From: Saccharum officinarum
Lineage: Eukaryota; Streptophyta; Magnoliopsida; Poales; Poaceae
DNA: 64,000 bases
NCBI GenBank assembly: GCA_020631735.1
Contig: CM036209.1
Location: 2,765,451-2,829,450 of the forward strand
Direction: 5' to 3'
Shown piece by piece: positions 24,970 to 36,181 of the stretch; within the stretch, counting starts at the first letter, position 1; each line of letters opens with the position of its first letter. Below the pieces are notes generated by a model. That model had not been told where the DNA came from. It was given only the letters and a program-made list of their open reading frames with translations, and ran no database searches. Position numbers and translations under genes: made by a program.

Positions 24970-25867
24970 ATGGCAGGAGTTTGGGTTAGCAGCTACTGCC
25001 TGAACACCGAGGGTTTTCCCAAAATCCTGTATGCCCCTACAAAAACTCGGCATTCGGGAGCGTCCTGAGTATGAGGGTCGTGAGTACATGAAGCATGGCA
25101 TGGAGCGATGCAAGGTCACCATCTACATTGGCAAGAGTGAGGAGTTTCCCGACGTCACTGAAGCCTGGAATGTGACCGCAACCGGGTTTCGCTTCGGCGA
25201 CACCTACCAGGTTGTGGCCCGCAAAGCCTTGCGACATCTGTGCCAGATCTATGAGCAGCCCATTGCTCGTACCCCCATGCGGTTCTTTCCACCTTTGGAC
25301 AAGAATCGGCGAGTATGGAGGGCTCGCATGGAGGCCTTGCGGGGTCAGGACGTGCAAGAGGACAACCCGACCGTGGTGCACCTGACCACGTACTTGCTCG
25401 CTCTGGATGAGCAGTACGACCGGCAGGCCTCGGAGCTGAGAGAGTGTCTCCACCGAGCTGAGGAAGCCGAGATCTTCTCCAGGATGCTCGAAGTGCAGCT
25501 TGCTGAAGCTCATGCCAATCTAGCAGCCGCTGAGAGTCGAGAGGCTACCATGGCGGAGGCCGTCAAGGTGGACCAAGACCGTCATGCCCAGGAGCTGGAG
25601 GACGCCTATCTTGCCACAAGGGCCAAGCGTAGGACGCTCGCCACGAAAAGGCAGGAACCCTTAATCCTGGAGGGGATCCCTGTCCATCCGCTGGAGAGAA
25701 GGAGAACTGGTTTTGCAGCACCTCCGCCCACGGAAGCCTCAGAAGTAGAGTCATTGCTTCCCCTCACCCAGCCACCACCACAAGAAGGAGTAGATCCACA
25801 ACCTAGTGCAGCAGAAGAACCCCAGGAGCCCAGGAAAGAAGCCGTTTGGGCCGACGAAGTAGATTAG
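24970..25867 (+). CDS. Element-encoded protein of unknown function with coiled coil
   Basis: The main open stretch is 25031-25867. An in-frame-looking N-terminus from the ATG at 24970 (MAGVWVSSYCLNTEGFPKIL) sits in another frame and runs into it near 25030, so one base-length error may separate them. The N-terminal half has GIRERPEYEGREYMKHGMER and a conserved-looking HLCQIYEQPIARTPMRFFPP. The middle (about residues 115-205) is a heptad-rich acidic/basic helix. The C-terminus is proline- and glutamate-rich. I recognise it only as the kind of protein repeatedly seen in grass LTR elements, with no assigned function; a structural, gag-like role is possible. No zinc finger or catalytic motif is visible. 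Confidence 0.6.
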
Positions 25868-27686
25868 TTGTCCTAGGGAAGATGTAACTGTTGCTAGTAG
25901 TGCTTTTCATCGTTGTCCCCTAGTGTTGTAGTCTTTCCGTTGTACCGCAGCCGTAGTTGTTAAGGGCGCCTGGTTGTACGTTTCGAGCGATGTGTCGAGT
26001 GTGGGAGAGTGTATGCCTGTATGTTGCACCCGTGTAGGGCCGTTGGGAATGAGTATTTGCTTTATCCATTGTGTTGTTACGTCGTTTTTCCTTAGACCTC
26101 GTTCGATTCGCTTAGGGTTCTTGAGACGACAATAAGCAGGTTACAAGGGGAACAACTATTCTGATGCAGCAGATCGGCCGTGATTGGAAAACAGAGGACA
26201 CTGTATCACTAATTGTGGATGTCCCAGCAGAACACTTGAATTCCTTGATTTAAATCTGCCTTGGGATTTACTTTACTTGTTCCTTATTTTGAAAGGAACC
26301 TGTGTTGCCTGAATTTTCCCTTACTCCTCTGATTCTGTGGTCTATGACCCCGTTGTTTTTACTGCGAGTAAGTTGGTAATAGTTACTTAGTTAATAGCTT
26401 ATGGTGCCGCGACGGAACCGAGGGCCACCTGTGGAACAGCTGCCACATGGTGACGCTGCTCGACGCGCGCTGGTATCGAGGTTGTTGACCAAGTGCTTTT
26501 ACCGAGTTACACCGCGGTATCGCTCTTGCTATAAAAATTCTCTTTGGTAAAAATATCCTTGTGTTCGAATGGGAAATCCACAATGGGTTGATAGAATTGT
26601 GCTCTGTCAAAGTAACAGGGGTAACAAGGTTTTTTTGAAGAAAGGAAAAGAAGAAAGAGAAAAGCAACAGGAAAGTTAGCCCGCACGTAGGTCAGAGAAA
26701 TTGCATCGCCCGACTTGACGTCGTTCCTGTGACCGGTTTGGTCACGCTACATACGCCGGGTCGCTGTCACTGCGTACCCTGTGGACGCCGTTTGTGGTGG
26801 GGCCCACGTGTGCCGTTCTCGCGTGACCACGGCGTTGTGCCGCACTCGCCTCGTCTTGTCGCACTGTACGCCCCTCTGATCCCGGCACCCGTGTCGGCTC
26901 TCGATTCTCGCTCTCGTCCCCGTACCGGACCCCCCCTCTTTCTTTTCCTTTGGGGCCCCGTTGCTCGCACGCCGCCTGGTCGAGCGAACCGCATCCCCTC
27001 CTTTCTCCTTTGCCCACTCAAGCTCGCACAGGGAGCGCACCATGGCCGACGCTCTCCCCACCTTGTGACCCCCGTGATTCCCATCTCCTCCGTTTCCGGT
27101 GCACTGCATCACCACCTCCGTCCACCAAGCTTTTATAATGCCACCTTGCTTCTCCTCCATTCAACCCCAGATCCAGAGTAGAGTTCATAGTATCGACTTC
27201 CTCCGTCTGTGCTCTGGTGGGAGAAGCTCGAGAAGTAGTCAGGAAGAAAGTAGTTGGAGGTAGGGCTACGAGATCCAGTCGTTGCTCGCAGATCTAGGGT
27301 TGCTAGTCAGAGGCAATGGTGTAACTTGAGAAGAAGGGATCTGGTTTCCATGGAGAAGTTCAAGTTCATCCCTGGTTAGTTTAGGTTTTAGAGTTCGCAA
27401 TGATCTTTGTACCAGTCTCCAATTTCTGGCTGTGTTGGGCATACGCCATGTTCTGGATAATCGTTTTCCTTCTGCTTTTCCATTGTCCCCGTCTTCGTCG
27501 ATTTCTAGAGAGGTTGTGAGTTGTATTAGATTTGTTCTTAGCCGTGTTCTCTAGATCCCGGAGTAGTTTGGTGTTCGAAGTCATGTAATCTCCTATGTAA
27601 GCTCAGATCTGTGAAACGTAATCACGTTTCCCTCTTTTGTTTCTTGTTCCAGATCTCGGGACGAGATCCTTTTTAGGGGGGAAGGA
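25868..27686 (+). other. Non-coding internal part of the LTR element, with polypurine tract
   Basis: About 26390-26510 is homologous to 88-215 of the gypsy element. About 26700-27180 is GC-rich and has no counterpart in the window; its overlapping open frames on both strands are not convincing. The end holds CTCGGGACGAGATC and the purine tract AGGGGGGAAGGA at about 27675-27686, next to the LTR. Confidence 0.7.
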
Positions 27687-28457
27687 TGTAACACCCCTGG
27701 TGTTACTAGCTTATTTAGCACCGCGATTTAGGCCTAAGAAAAATTTCCGAAACGAGTTTCTCGGGTTTTTAATTTAAAACGTACTTGCTGCGACAAGTGA
27801 ATCCCGTGTGACTTAGTTTCGTGGACTCAAATAAACGCTCAGGATAAATTACGCAGTGCATAGAAATATTCAGGAATGTTCGACAATGATTTTAGAGAAC
27901 GATTTGTCCTGTTAGATTAAGCATGAAAATCAACTTTTATAAATAAAATAAAATCCATTAATAAATAGAACGATACCTATATATAAACTCACGGGTTTAT
28001 TTTGTTAAGCACGAACTGACGAGAAAGAGAGCGCGGCAACTTCGTTTATTTTGCCGGCATGCAATGTACTCGCCTGGCATTACTTTTTACTGTCTCGTTC
28101 TCATCGTGGCCCAGCAATTCGCTGCATTGCAAGGTCTCCTCATCCATCCGCATCCATGCTCTCTGGCTTTTGCTTTGCTTCTCTTTGACTTGATTACTTG
28201 CTAACCCTTGCTGTAACCATGATCGTGTTGGATAATCCTATCAAGAAGCTAGTGCTTATCCTTGATGATCATGTGAGGAAGTGAAAATATTACTGATCAT
28301 GATCATTGCTTTAATAATGACAGAGTTAAATCGTGCACGAGGAGCGCTTTTAATAATGGCAGCGGAAACATTACAGAGCATGAGCTGTAGCACCGTGGAA
28401 ATAACTGTAGCATGAGTCAACACTGCCACTGAGTCTTGGAGCGCACACGACACGCAG

Positions 28458-28522
28458 AAAACACTGTAGCGGTGTGGAAACACTGTAGCGGTGTGGAAAC
28501 ACTGTAGCACCATGGAAACACT
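28458..28522. repeat. 19-bp tandem repeat in the LTR
   Basis: Three units and part of a fourth, based on AAACACTGTAGCGGTGTGG; the third unit reads CACCATGG at its end. More diverged units precede it from about 28386. It lies upstream of the first TATA-like site and could act as an enhancer array. Confidence 0.75.
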
Positions 28523-28629
28523 GTTCATCCGAAGCATCACGACTTGCGCAGCGACGACGTTTTATTGCCTTTAAGCAAGCTAGTTAGCCGCTAATCTTAC
28601 GACGCGTCGCTGTCGCGCCTTCACGTCGC

Positions 28630-29140
28630 CTGCCTTTAAAAGGTTACACCGAGCCGTTCCGCTCCGCTACTCACTTGCTTCTCTCAAATCAAGTTTCTCT
28701 GTTCTTGCCCGTGAAAGTTGCGTATATCGATTTCTCCCGAGCTGCATTAATCAGCTGAGGTAGCTAATCTGTAATTGATCTTCTCATTCTCTAATGTTTC
28801 CTTGACCTGTGGTCTCCTTCCCCCATTAATTCCTTGACCTGCATGAATGAATCAGCACCCCACCACCAAGCACGTTTAGCCCAAAGCACACTCTAGTCCT
28901 GATGTGCTCGTCAAGTCCAAAGACCACTCAAAGTCTATCATTTGAATTAATGCACTCATGACCAAAGACCCACTCCAAGTTCATCACGTGAAATCCAATT
29001 CACATGACTAGCTAGCCAAATGCCAGCTCCACCTCCAGCCCACATCTCCTGCCTATAAAAGGACACGCCAAGCCTGCCAAGCCATCCCACTTCACCGCTC
29101 ACCATCTTACTCTCTAAATTGAGTTTCTCTGTTCTTGCCT
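28630..29140 (+). promoter_or_regulatory. Duplicated promoter/leader module in the LTR
   Basis: Two copies of the same arrangement: CTGCCTTTAAAAGG near 28630 and CTGCCTATAAAAGG near 29050. Each is followed after 50-70 bases by a close match to GAGTTTCTCTGTTCTTGCC. TATAAAAGG is a good plant TATA box. Both would drive plus-strand transcription of the element. This is inferred from sequence only. Confidence 0.55.
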
Positions 29141-31581
29141 GGGAAGGCTACGCTCTGTTGATCTCCTTCCTCAAGCTGTAATTGACCATGGTAGATAGTC
29201 CCCATACATCCCCTACCTCCCTTCTACCTCCCCATGCCCTTAGATTTGGAAGTCATGGCCAGAATCGCCATCAGGTGAAAGTCCAGCAGCTATCCATGGT
29301 GGACGAGCTGAGGAGCACAAACGCTCGGTGCTCTCTGTGTCTCTCTCAAAGAATCCTAGCCGTATACCCACTTTGCTCTTTATTTAAGTCCACAGCAGCA
29401 GCTTGTCCTATGCCATGTGCTAGTAGCAAAGCCGAGAACCAACTCAGCTCCTATACACGTAAAGTCAAGAGTCTTGAGCCATTAATCCACTCCACCAATT
29501 TCTTTATTCCTTTTCCCTTTCTAATAACCAGCGGCAGCTCGTGGCCACTAATCACATTTCATTTTCTCTCCTCGTGATTAATTAGCGGCCACCTTGCACA
29601 ATTAATATCTCCACTATGCTAACTCTGATTCCATCACTTCTTCTTCCTAAATTCATCTAAAATCGAACCCCACCTATCCATAAAGTTTCATAATTTTTGG
29701 AACACAGTTGAATTTATGTGAATATTTAATTGTGTATGTTTGCCGAGTACCGCGAGTTCGACACCGACGGAGGGACGTCGATGGATTGTGGAGTCATCGG
29801 GAGTTGCTGGAGAAATGGTACTTTTGGAAGCGTGATCGGATTTCTAAGAATTTCGGCTGTCATTGATTATTTACATCTATGCATTTGCATCAATACATAT
29901 CATAATAGGAATGATGGTGGATCGTGGGATCAACTGGAGTAGCTGAAAGATGATGCTATGGTGATCATATCACGAAGATGGAATGCTAACTTTTGGTTAT
30001 ATTTTACCCAGGCAAGCCCCGGTGCATAACCTCTATTATGCTGCACTTTATTTATGCTTGTGCATTAAGTTTTAAGGAGTTGAATGAAACCCACTTGCAT
30101 ATATATATCCTGATCCCATGAGTCTTACTAGTATGTCAAGATCGTGTAGATTGCTATGCTACAGGACTCCGGTAGAAGTCGAGTGATTGCCCGTCACTCG
30201 CGAGAGATAGGAAATATATTATTGTTATTATTATCATGTTACTACCACATGGAACATATTTGAATGATAATTGGAGACCGGGCGGAACGGGCTTGGATGG
30301 ATTTGGACCTGGTTGGGCAACAGAGCGGGGCTCTGGTTGCATTTGTTCCGCCTGTGTCGATTAAGGACCGTTCGTTGCATTGGATTCCATAGTCAGGTCA
30401 CAGATCTCCTTATCCCGAGCATATACTAGCGGATGGGGGCTAGAAAGACTTGTTATTCTCTTGTCATGGGTTCCGGCTCCATCCGGACCAACTGAAGGTG
30501 GATTATATATGGGTATTAGGAGGTCTAAGCACCGCGAGAGGGCGGGGGCTTGGAGTCCCAGTATGGACGGGGACTCGGTTCTCTTGACAAGGGGATAATG
30601 GGTTGGTCCTGTTTGTACCTCGGTACGGGTGGGGCGTGTGTTTTTCGGGGTACCCAGCTGGGCTACATTGATTCGCGAATCGCCGTCAATTTGACGGTCC
30701 GACATGACTATAATCTGGCATCGTAGTAAGAACTGTGGAAGATGGTGAAATGGTTCTGATTGCTTACTACATGCTTGAAAGTAGCTTTGGTGCTTACATA
30801 GAATGGTGGGTTAATGAACTACCAATGACTGCTAATAAAAGTTAAATATAAGGATGCACCTTTAGTAATGCTTCCTGCAGTTGCAATAACCCACAAGCCA
30901 GATAGCCTTGCATATCCTTGGAGTCTTTTCTTTCCTTCTGACGGGTAAGTCTTGCGGAGTACAATTGAGTACTCAGGGTTTGTTCTACCCTGTTGCAGGT
31001 GACAGGTGTTCTTGAAGCTGACTTTTATGTGTGGAAACCTCCTGGTGGGCTCAGTGAGGATTTCCCTTACGTTGCGGATATAGAGTTGATTTATAACTCT
31101 CACCAAAAATGTTTTACAAAGGAAAGATTTACCACCTATTATGAATTCTTGTATATAAATGTTCATCATGATAATATTTAACTCATCATCAAATGGTTTC
31201 ATTTCCGCTGAACTCTGATAACATTTTATTTTCCACTGTTATAATTAAACAATGGATTACCCTGATGTTGTACTAAAAGTGATGTAAGAAATGGTAAAGA
31301 TGTTGTAAGCTTTATCTCTCATTTATGATCCTGAGGTAAAAATGTGGATTTTCGAGTTCTCCCTCGGGTGTGCTCGACGGAATCGCAGAGTTTATTGCTC
31401 TCCCTTGGGTACTTAGTGTCTAATGGAAGACAAGTACTCTTGGGAGGGTATTAAATTAGGCGGTTCTGCCACAGATACAGCCGAGTGCCCGCAGGCCCAC
31501 ATGTCATACGGATACATGAATGTAAATGAACATAATACGCCTTCTCTTCTGGATTGCGTCTTTCTCTCCTTCATGCCATCT

Positions 31582-32665
31582 TCACTCAGTCGTTATGACA
31601 GCTCCGTCGGTCGAAGTTTCTGCTTGTCCCCAAGTAGGTGCTGCTGGAAACCTTGCCTTGAGCACATGATAATCCTCCCAGGTCACCAATGTTGTTAGTA
31701 AACCAGTCCATGTCACAAGGACTTGAGGTATAGCATTGTTACCTTTGCGGACTAGACGGCGTTCTAGAATTTCAGCTGGTAATGCATTAGAAGCCTGCAA
31801 ATCAGTTAACATAGGTAACTTTGAAAAAACAAGAGTGTAGTTTGGGTGGAATGACTTTAGCTGTGAGATGTGAAACACTGGATGAACACGAATGTCTTTA
31901 GGCAAATCTAGTCGATAAGCCACAGCACCAATTCTCTCCAGTATCTTGTATTGGCCGAAAAACTTATAAGCCAGTTTAGGAATGGTCGGTTTGCAACCGA
32001 TGATTGAGTGTAAGGCTGCAAACGAAGTAACACTTGGTCACCCACTGAAAACTGCTTGTCAGTGCGGTTCCTGTCAGCACACAACTTCATTCGGTTTTGA
32101 GCCTGTTCCAGTCTTTGCTTGAGCATTTGAAGATGAAGCTCTCTATCTTCAATGATTTGTGTGACTGAAGGTGAGGCATCTAGTGGGACTTGTGGTTCAG
32201 CTCCCAACTGAAGATCATACCCATACAATGCCTTGAATGGAGAACAGCCAAGAGAACTGTGAAATGCAGAGTTGTACCACAGTTCAGCTAGAGACAGCCA
32301 AGCTTTCCATGCCTTTGGTGAATCTTGAACTGCACATCTCAAGTACATTTCCACACATTGGTTCACCCTTTCTGTTTGACCATCTGTTTGTGGATGGTGG
32401 GCATTGCTGAAATTGAGTTGGACCTTGTAAAGTTTGAACAATTCTTTCTAAAAAACACTCACAAACACAGTGTCTCTGTCAGTTACTATTGACTTTGAAA
32501 GGTCATGTAACTTCACTGTATTATCCATGAATAGTTGTGCAATTGTGATAGCAGTGTATGGATACTTGACTGGAATGAAGTGTTCAGACTTAGTCTGTCT
32601 GCTACTACCAGAAGGACAGAGTAGCCCTCAGACTTAGGTAAGCCCTCAATGAAGTCCATGGATAG
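31582..32665 (-). pseudogene. Ty3/gypsy integrase and chromodomain fragment
   Basis: Read on the minus strand from 32665: SMDFIEGLPKSEGYSVLLVV and IVTDRDTVF (first two integrase catalytic aspartates). HHPQTDGQTERVNQ with the catalytic glutamate follows, then a C-terminal region with VHPVFHISQLK and a chromodomain-like VTWEDYHVL ending near 31590. One stop and one frameshift break it near 32450 and 31920. The N-terminal polymerase part and LTRs are absent. It is a different family from the element at 1-9806, by sequence. It abuts the right junction of the young LTR element. Confidence 0.85.
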
Positions 32666-33035
32666 GAGTTGGGGAAGAAGGGGATGACCGGAACCCTAGC
32701 CGTCGTGCCGAAGCTGGGGAAGAAGACGGCGGGCGGAGGCGTGGAAAAAAAACGGTGGGCGTGAGCGCGAATCGGACGACCCCCTTCTTCCCCCACGCGA
32801 ATCGCACGGCCATCACGGGTCACCAGAAATTGTGTGTCGCCGTCGGCTAAAACAACCTAGTGTTGTTTAGCAATTCTGTTCACAAATCGTGCAGGCTCAA
32901 TTTGCATATTTGGTAAGATGGATGAGCAGGTGGCATACAATTCATATTGAAAGCTAGCTGTCGAAAAGTGACTAGAAATCTACCCCGAATACTAGTACAG
33001 TGCAGGCTCTGTATTGACAAACAGTGCATATTGAG
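32666..33035. other. Intergenic
   Basis: A short GC-rich patch at 32690-32820 follows the abrupt end of the integrase fragment. No gene or known repeat is recognised. Confidence 0.4.
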
Positions 33036-33038
33036 TTA

Positions 33039-33379
33039 GGGGGTGTTTAGTTCATGGCATGAAAAATTTTAGGGTGTCACATCGAATGTTTCATAGTATG
33101 TCGGAAGAGGTGTCCGGATAATAATAAAAAACTAATTACATAACTCGCATGAAAACCGCAAGACGAATTTATTAAGCCTAATTAATCCGCCATTAGCACA
33201 TTTTACTGTAGCACAACGTTGTCAAATCATAGATTAATTAGGCTTAAAAAATTCGTCTCGCAAATTTATCGCAATATGTGTAATTAGTTATTTTTTCATT
33301 TACATTTAATACTCCATGCATGTGTTCAAACATCCGTCATCTGAGGTGAAAAATTTTGAGGGAGGAACTAAACACCTCC
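33039..33379. mobile_element. MITE, TTA TSD, GGTGTTTAGTTC ends
   Basis: Inverted ends GGGGGTGTTTAGTTC / GAACTAAACACCTCC (one mismatch) are flanked by TTA at 33036-33038 and 33380-33382. At 341 bp and non-coding, it contains ACTGTAGCAC and TTAGGCTTAAAAAATTCGTC, typical of this common grass family. PIF/Harbinger-like by target site. Confidence 0.85.
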
Positions 33380-33697
33380 TTACTAACATGTGAACAGAAG
33401 AAACTATTATGATGTTCGGCTGATGGTTTCTGTGGCCGATAAGCCGACTGATGTTGTTTTATTGTGAGAGAAAAATATTATACCATATTGTTTAGCATGC
33501 ACGCACACCATAAATTAAGACATGCTGGTCCTCTGATACCGAGTAAAACTGGAGGGCAAACTTGTTACTACATTAAATTAAATTACACCATGGAGGGCAG
33601 GATTCTGAGTACAGAAGAAAATAAAAAACTCGTATACTAATGTCTTCTAGAAATTCACTGTCACTTCGATACATTCTTCCTTGCATGCATATAAACT

Positions 33698-33848
33698 AAT
33701 ACTCCATCCATTCCAAATTATAAGACTTTTTAACTTTTCTAGATATATACCTTTTATTACGAACTGAGATACTATGTATAGATACATAGCAAAATTAATG
33801 TATCTAGAAAAACCAAAATATTTTACAATTTGAAACGAATGGGGTACT
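33698..33848. mobile_element. Stowaway-like MITE
   Basis: Starts TACTCCATCCATTCCAAATTATAAGAC. It ends with the inverted equivalent TTTACAATTTGAAACGAATGGGGTA, and GTATCTAGA-type sequence lies internally. The TA target and CTCC(A)TCC terminus fit Stowaway. It lies just downstream of the DUF3615-like stop codon. Confidence 0.7.
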
Positions 33849-33877
33849 CTCTCACAGAAGTGAGTAACATGAACTTA

Positions 33878-35825
33878 TCACGAAATGAAATCCCAATCAC
33901 GCTCTTCCTCATCACTTTCCTCTGGATAAATATAATTTGTGTGCCCACCTAAGAAGCTACCACAACTTGGATGTACAAGATTTTTTGCCCGAAAAAACAA
34001 CCTTTGCAGCGAGCTTATAGAAAAAAAACAAGTGTGTTAGCAAATGGTCGACAAATGAAAAAAAAAAGATGTGCAAAAAATAACCTACAAAGTTAGATCA
34101 CAGTGTATATTTGCATAAAAATCAAGGAAAATTGATGTGAAGATACCTTGATCATTCTTTTTTGATGGCTTGTAGTCATCCTCCTCCAAAGGCTTGCAGA
34201 GATACACATCTTTCTCATCTATGAGATTATGATGTACTTCAGCAAAAAACATTGTATGTTTACCATCAAGGCCTTTCACTAAAAAGTTGTAATGCAAATA
34301 TCCTTTCCCGAATTCACCCATAATGTTTCTTTCTTTCACTTCCACAAATTCAAGATCGGTAGGCTGCAATATAATAATATAAAATACATGTCAATAATTC
34401 AATATAACAGACCCACTTCAGATATCAGATAAATAGTAAAATGCATTTCAACTATGCAGCTAGCTTAAGTAATGAGCTTAATCAGTGGTCTGACCTACAA
34501 AAGAATAAAAATGTCGTTGTTGTGGGTGGATCACTCTAGCAAACTGTGTGTCCATTCTCTCAAAACTGAGTATCAGAATAGTAATACAATAACTAACCAA
34601 TTTGAGTTGGTTTACATAAGTACTCCCTCACTTCCAAATTATAAGACGTTTTGTCATTTCTAGATACATTACTTTTGCTATGTATCTAGACATAGTGTAT
34701 TAAGCTATATTTGGAATGGAGGGAGTATTAAACTACATGTCCATTCTGAAAAAATAGTAAAGTATAGCAATATTGAATAAAATTGTAGTATTGTCAATGA
34801 AGAATAACCAGAACACTAAAAACTAATGTGGGTTGGTTTACATTTTTTTAATGAAGGTTGGTTTAGATATTAGTAACTAGTAAACTACTACATGCCCATT
34901 CTTGCAAACAAAATGGATGTAACAATATGCCAATACTAAATAACATAGTATGGTATAGTACTCTAAGAATAACCAGAACACTAACTATTGATTTGATATA
35001 GGCGTAACCTGCATGTTATTTTGCTTGGTGTAGACTTGCAATGCTACCATCGCGCTCTTGCGATCATGCTCTGCTCTTTGCTCCTCACTAAGCTTAGGAG
35101 AAGAAAAAGGGAAGTAGCTGTAATCGTGCCTTGTCGCCTCAACACAAGCGTCATGAAGATCATGGACTGTAAATTCTGAATCCCTAGGAGTGGGGTCATC
35201 CCAAGTCTCCAACCTTATGTCCAGACTGCATGAGAAAAAAATAATATATAAAATGAAATAACTGTCAGTTTAAGTGCAGTAGCAGTAAAAATTGTAAAAC
35301 GACATGATAATTGCATGGGTGCATATATAATACAATACAATATAATATATAAGTTCGCGGTCCAACTACAGAGTCAAGCAAAGGAATTGGAATTGTAGTG
35401 TTTAGAAGATGCTGTCATATTTAATGCTACTGTTGCAGGCCAAGGAATTAGCTTTGGGGCCCTGCCATTCCACATAGAAAGCTCCCTCAATTGGCAGAGT
35501 TGGTTGAAGCTCTCTCAGAGAGTAGTACAAACTAACTCATATTAGTGCAAATCAAGAGATCTATCACAAGCTGTAGTGATGCAACCTAGGTCATAAAAGA
35601 ATTTAAGCCCTGCAGATCAGATGTACATCCTTTGTTTTTTCATAGAAATTAAGAAATTACTCGAGAGAGAACAATTAGCGTAAGTCTATTATTCTGCTAA
35701 TAATAAATTCAATTAGGTGTACGACAAACAACGATTAGGTTAGGTCATACATCCCAGAACAGCTGAACAAGCATGATGGGATAATAACGAGGTAAGCCGT
35801 CGTGTTGGGAGCTGGGCGACGACAT
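33878..35825 (-). CDS. DUF3615-like grass protein (copy 1)
   Basis: Four exons are proposed: 35825-35751 (starting MSSPSSQHDGLPRYYP), 35225-35009, 34363-34147 and 34013-33878. All have GT-AG borders. The second exon has a basic region ending VALQVYTKQNNMQ, the third LHYNFLVKGLDGK and MFFAEVHHN, and the last CKGC plus LVHPSCGSFLGGH. This pattern (ALxxY, HxNFxxK, FFAEL, CxxC, HP) is what I know of DUF3615, a family common in grasses with no established function. The last exon needs one more T in the run near 33991-33997 to join CKGC to LVHP. The exon 1/2 junction is also out of phase by one base, so the start is uncertain. TATA-like CTATATAG lies at about 36174-36181 on this strand. Confidence 0.6.
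34623..34725. mobile_element. Stowaway MITE in a DUF3615 intron
   Basis: 103 bp, CTCCCTCACTTCCAAATT / AATGGAGGGAG inverted ends, with TA duplicated at 34621-34622 and 34726-34727. It lies in the intron between exons 2 and 3 of the DUF3615-like gene. Confidence 0.85.
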
Positions 35826-36181
35826 GCTGGCCAGCTGCAATGCGACGCGGCAATCCCTCCGCCGTTCCTTATCCTTCTTCGAGAACCGTAATAAGTAACG
35901 TAAAAATTGGCAAAGCAGATGAGGACCGGTATAATCCCAATCCGGTCAATCGACGAACACACAAAAACAGCAACGATGGGATTAACGATTGGGCAAAAGG
36001 CGAATAACCTGCGAAGAAGGCTGCCGTCAAGAGCTAAGGTCTGGTTTCCGCGAGGAAGGGGAACTGCAGGGTAATCATATATCAGCCATAGCGCGGCCCG
36101 TTTCGTCGTCTCCGGTCTCCGCGATCCGCGTCCAGCTAGATTTTGTCTGGGCCGGTCCTGTTGCATTTTTTGGACTATATA

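Larger units (their letters stand above)
23073..31473 (+). mobile_element. Young non-autonomous LTR retrotransposon (chromovirus derivative)
   Basis: Partial 5' LTR 23073-24332, primer binding site, 3.35-kb internal region 24333-27686 and complete 3' LTR 27687-31473. No RT, RNase H or integrase is present. It shares leader sequence, polypurine-tract context and LTR blocks with the gypsy element at 1-9806, so its enzymes probably came from that type of partner. The overlapping LTR portions (about 1.26 kb) differ only by single-base indels as far as I could compare, which indicates very recent insertion. The five bases after the 3' LTR are GATAC; the left flank is in the gap. Confidence 0.88.
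27687..31473 (+). repeat. 3' LTR, 3787 bp
   Basis: Starts TGTAACACCC and ends TTCTGCCACA. It contains an internally duplicated promoter-like module (about 28630 and 29050), a 19-bp tandem repeat (28458-28522) and the 1.26 kb also present at 23073-24332. No protein is recognised; the open frames are short. Confidence 0.9.

Noticed and set aside
26729..27181. 150-codon plus-strand frame in the LTR element interior
   Set aside because: Three other frames overlap it on the minus strand, the composition is biased, and no domain is visible.
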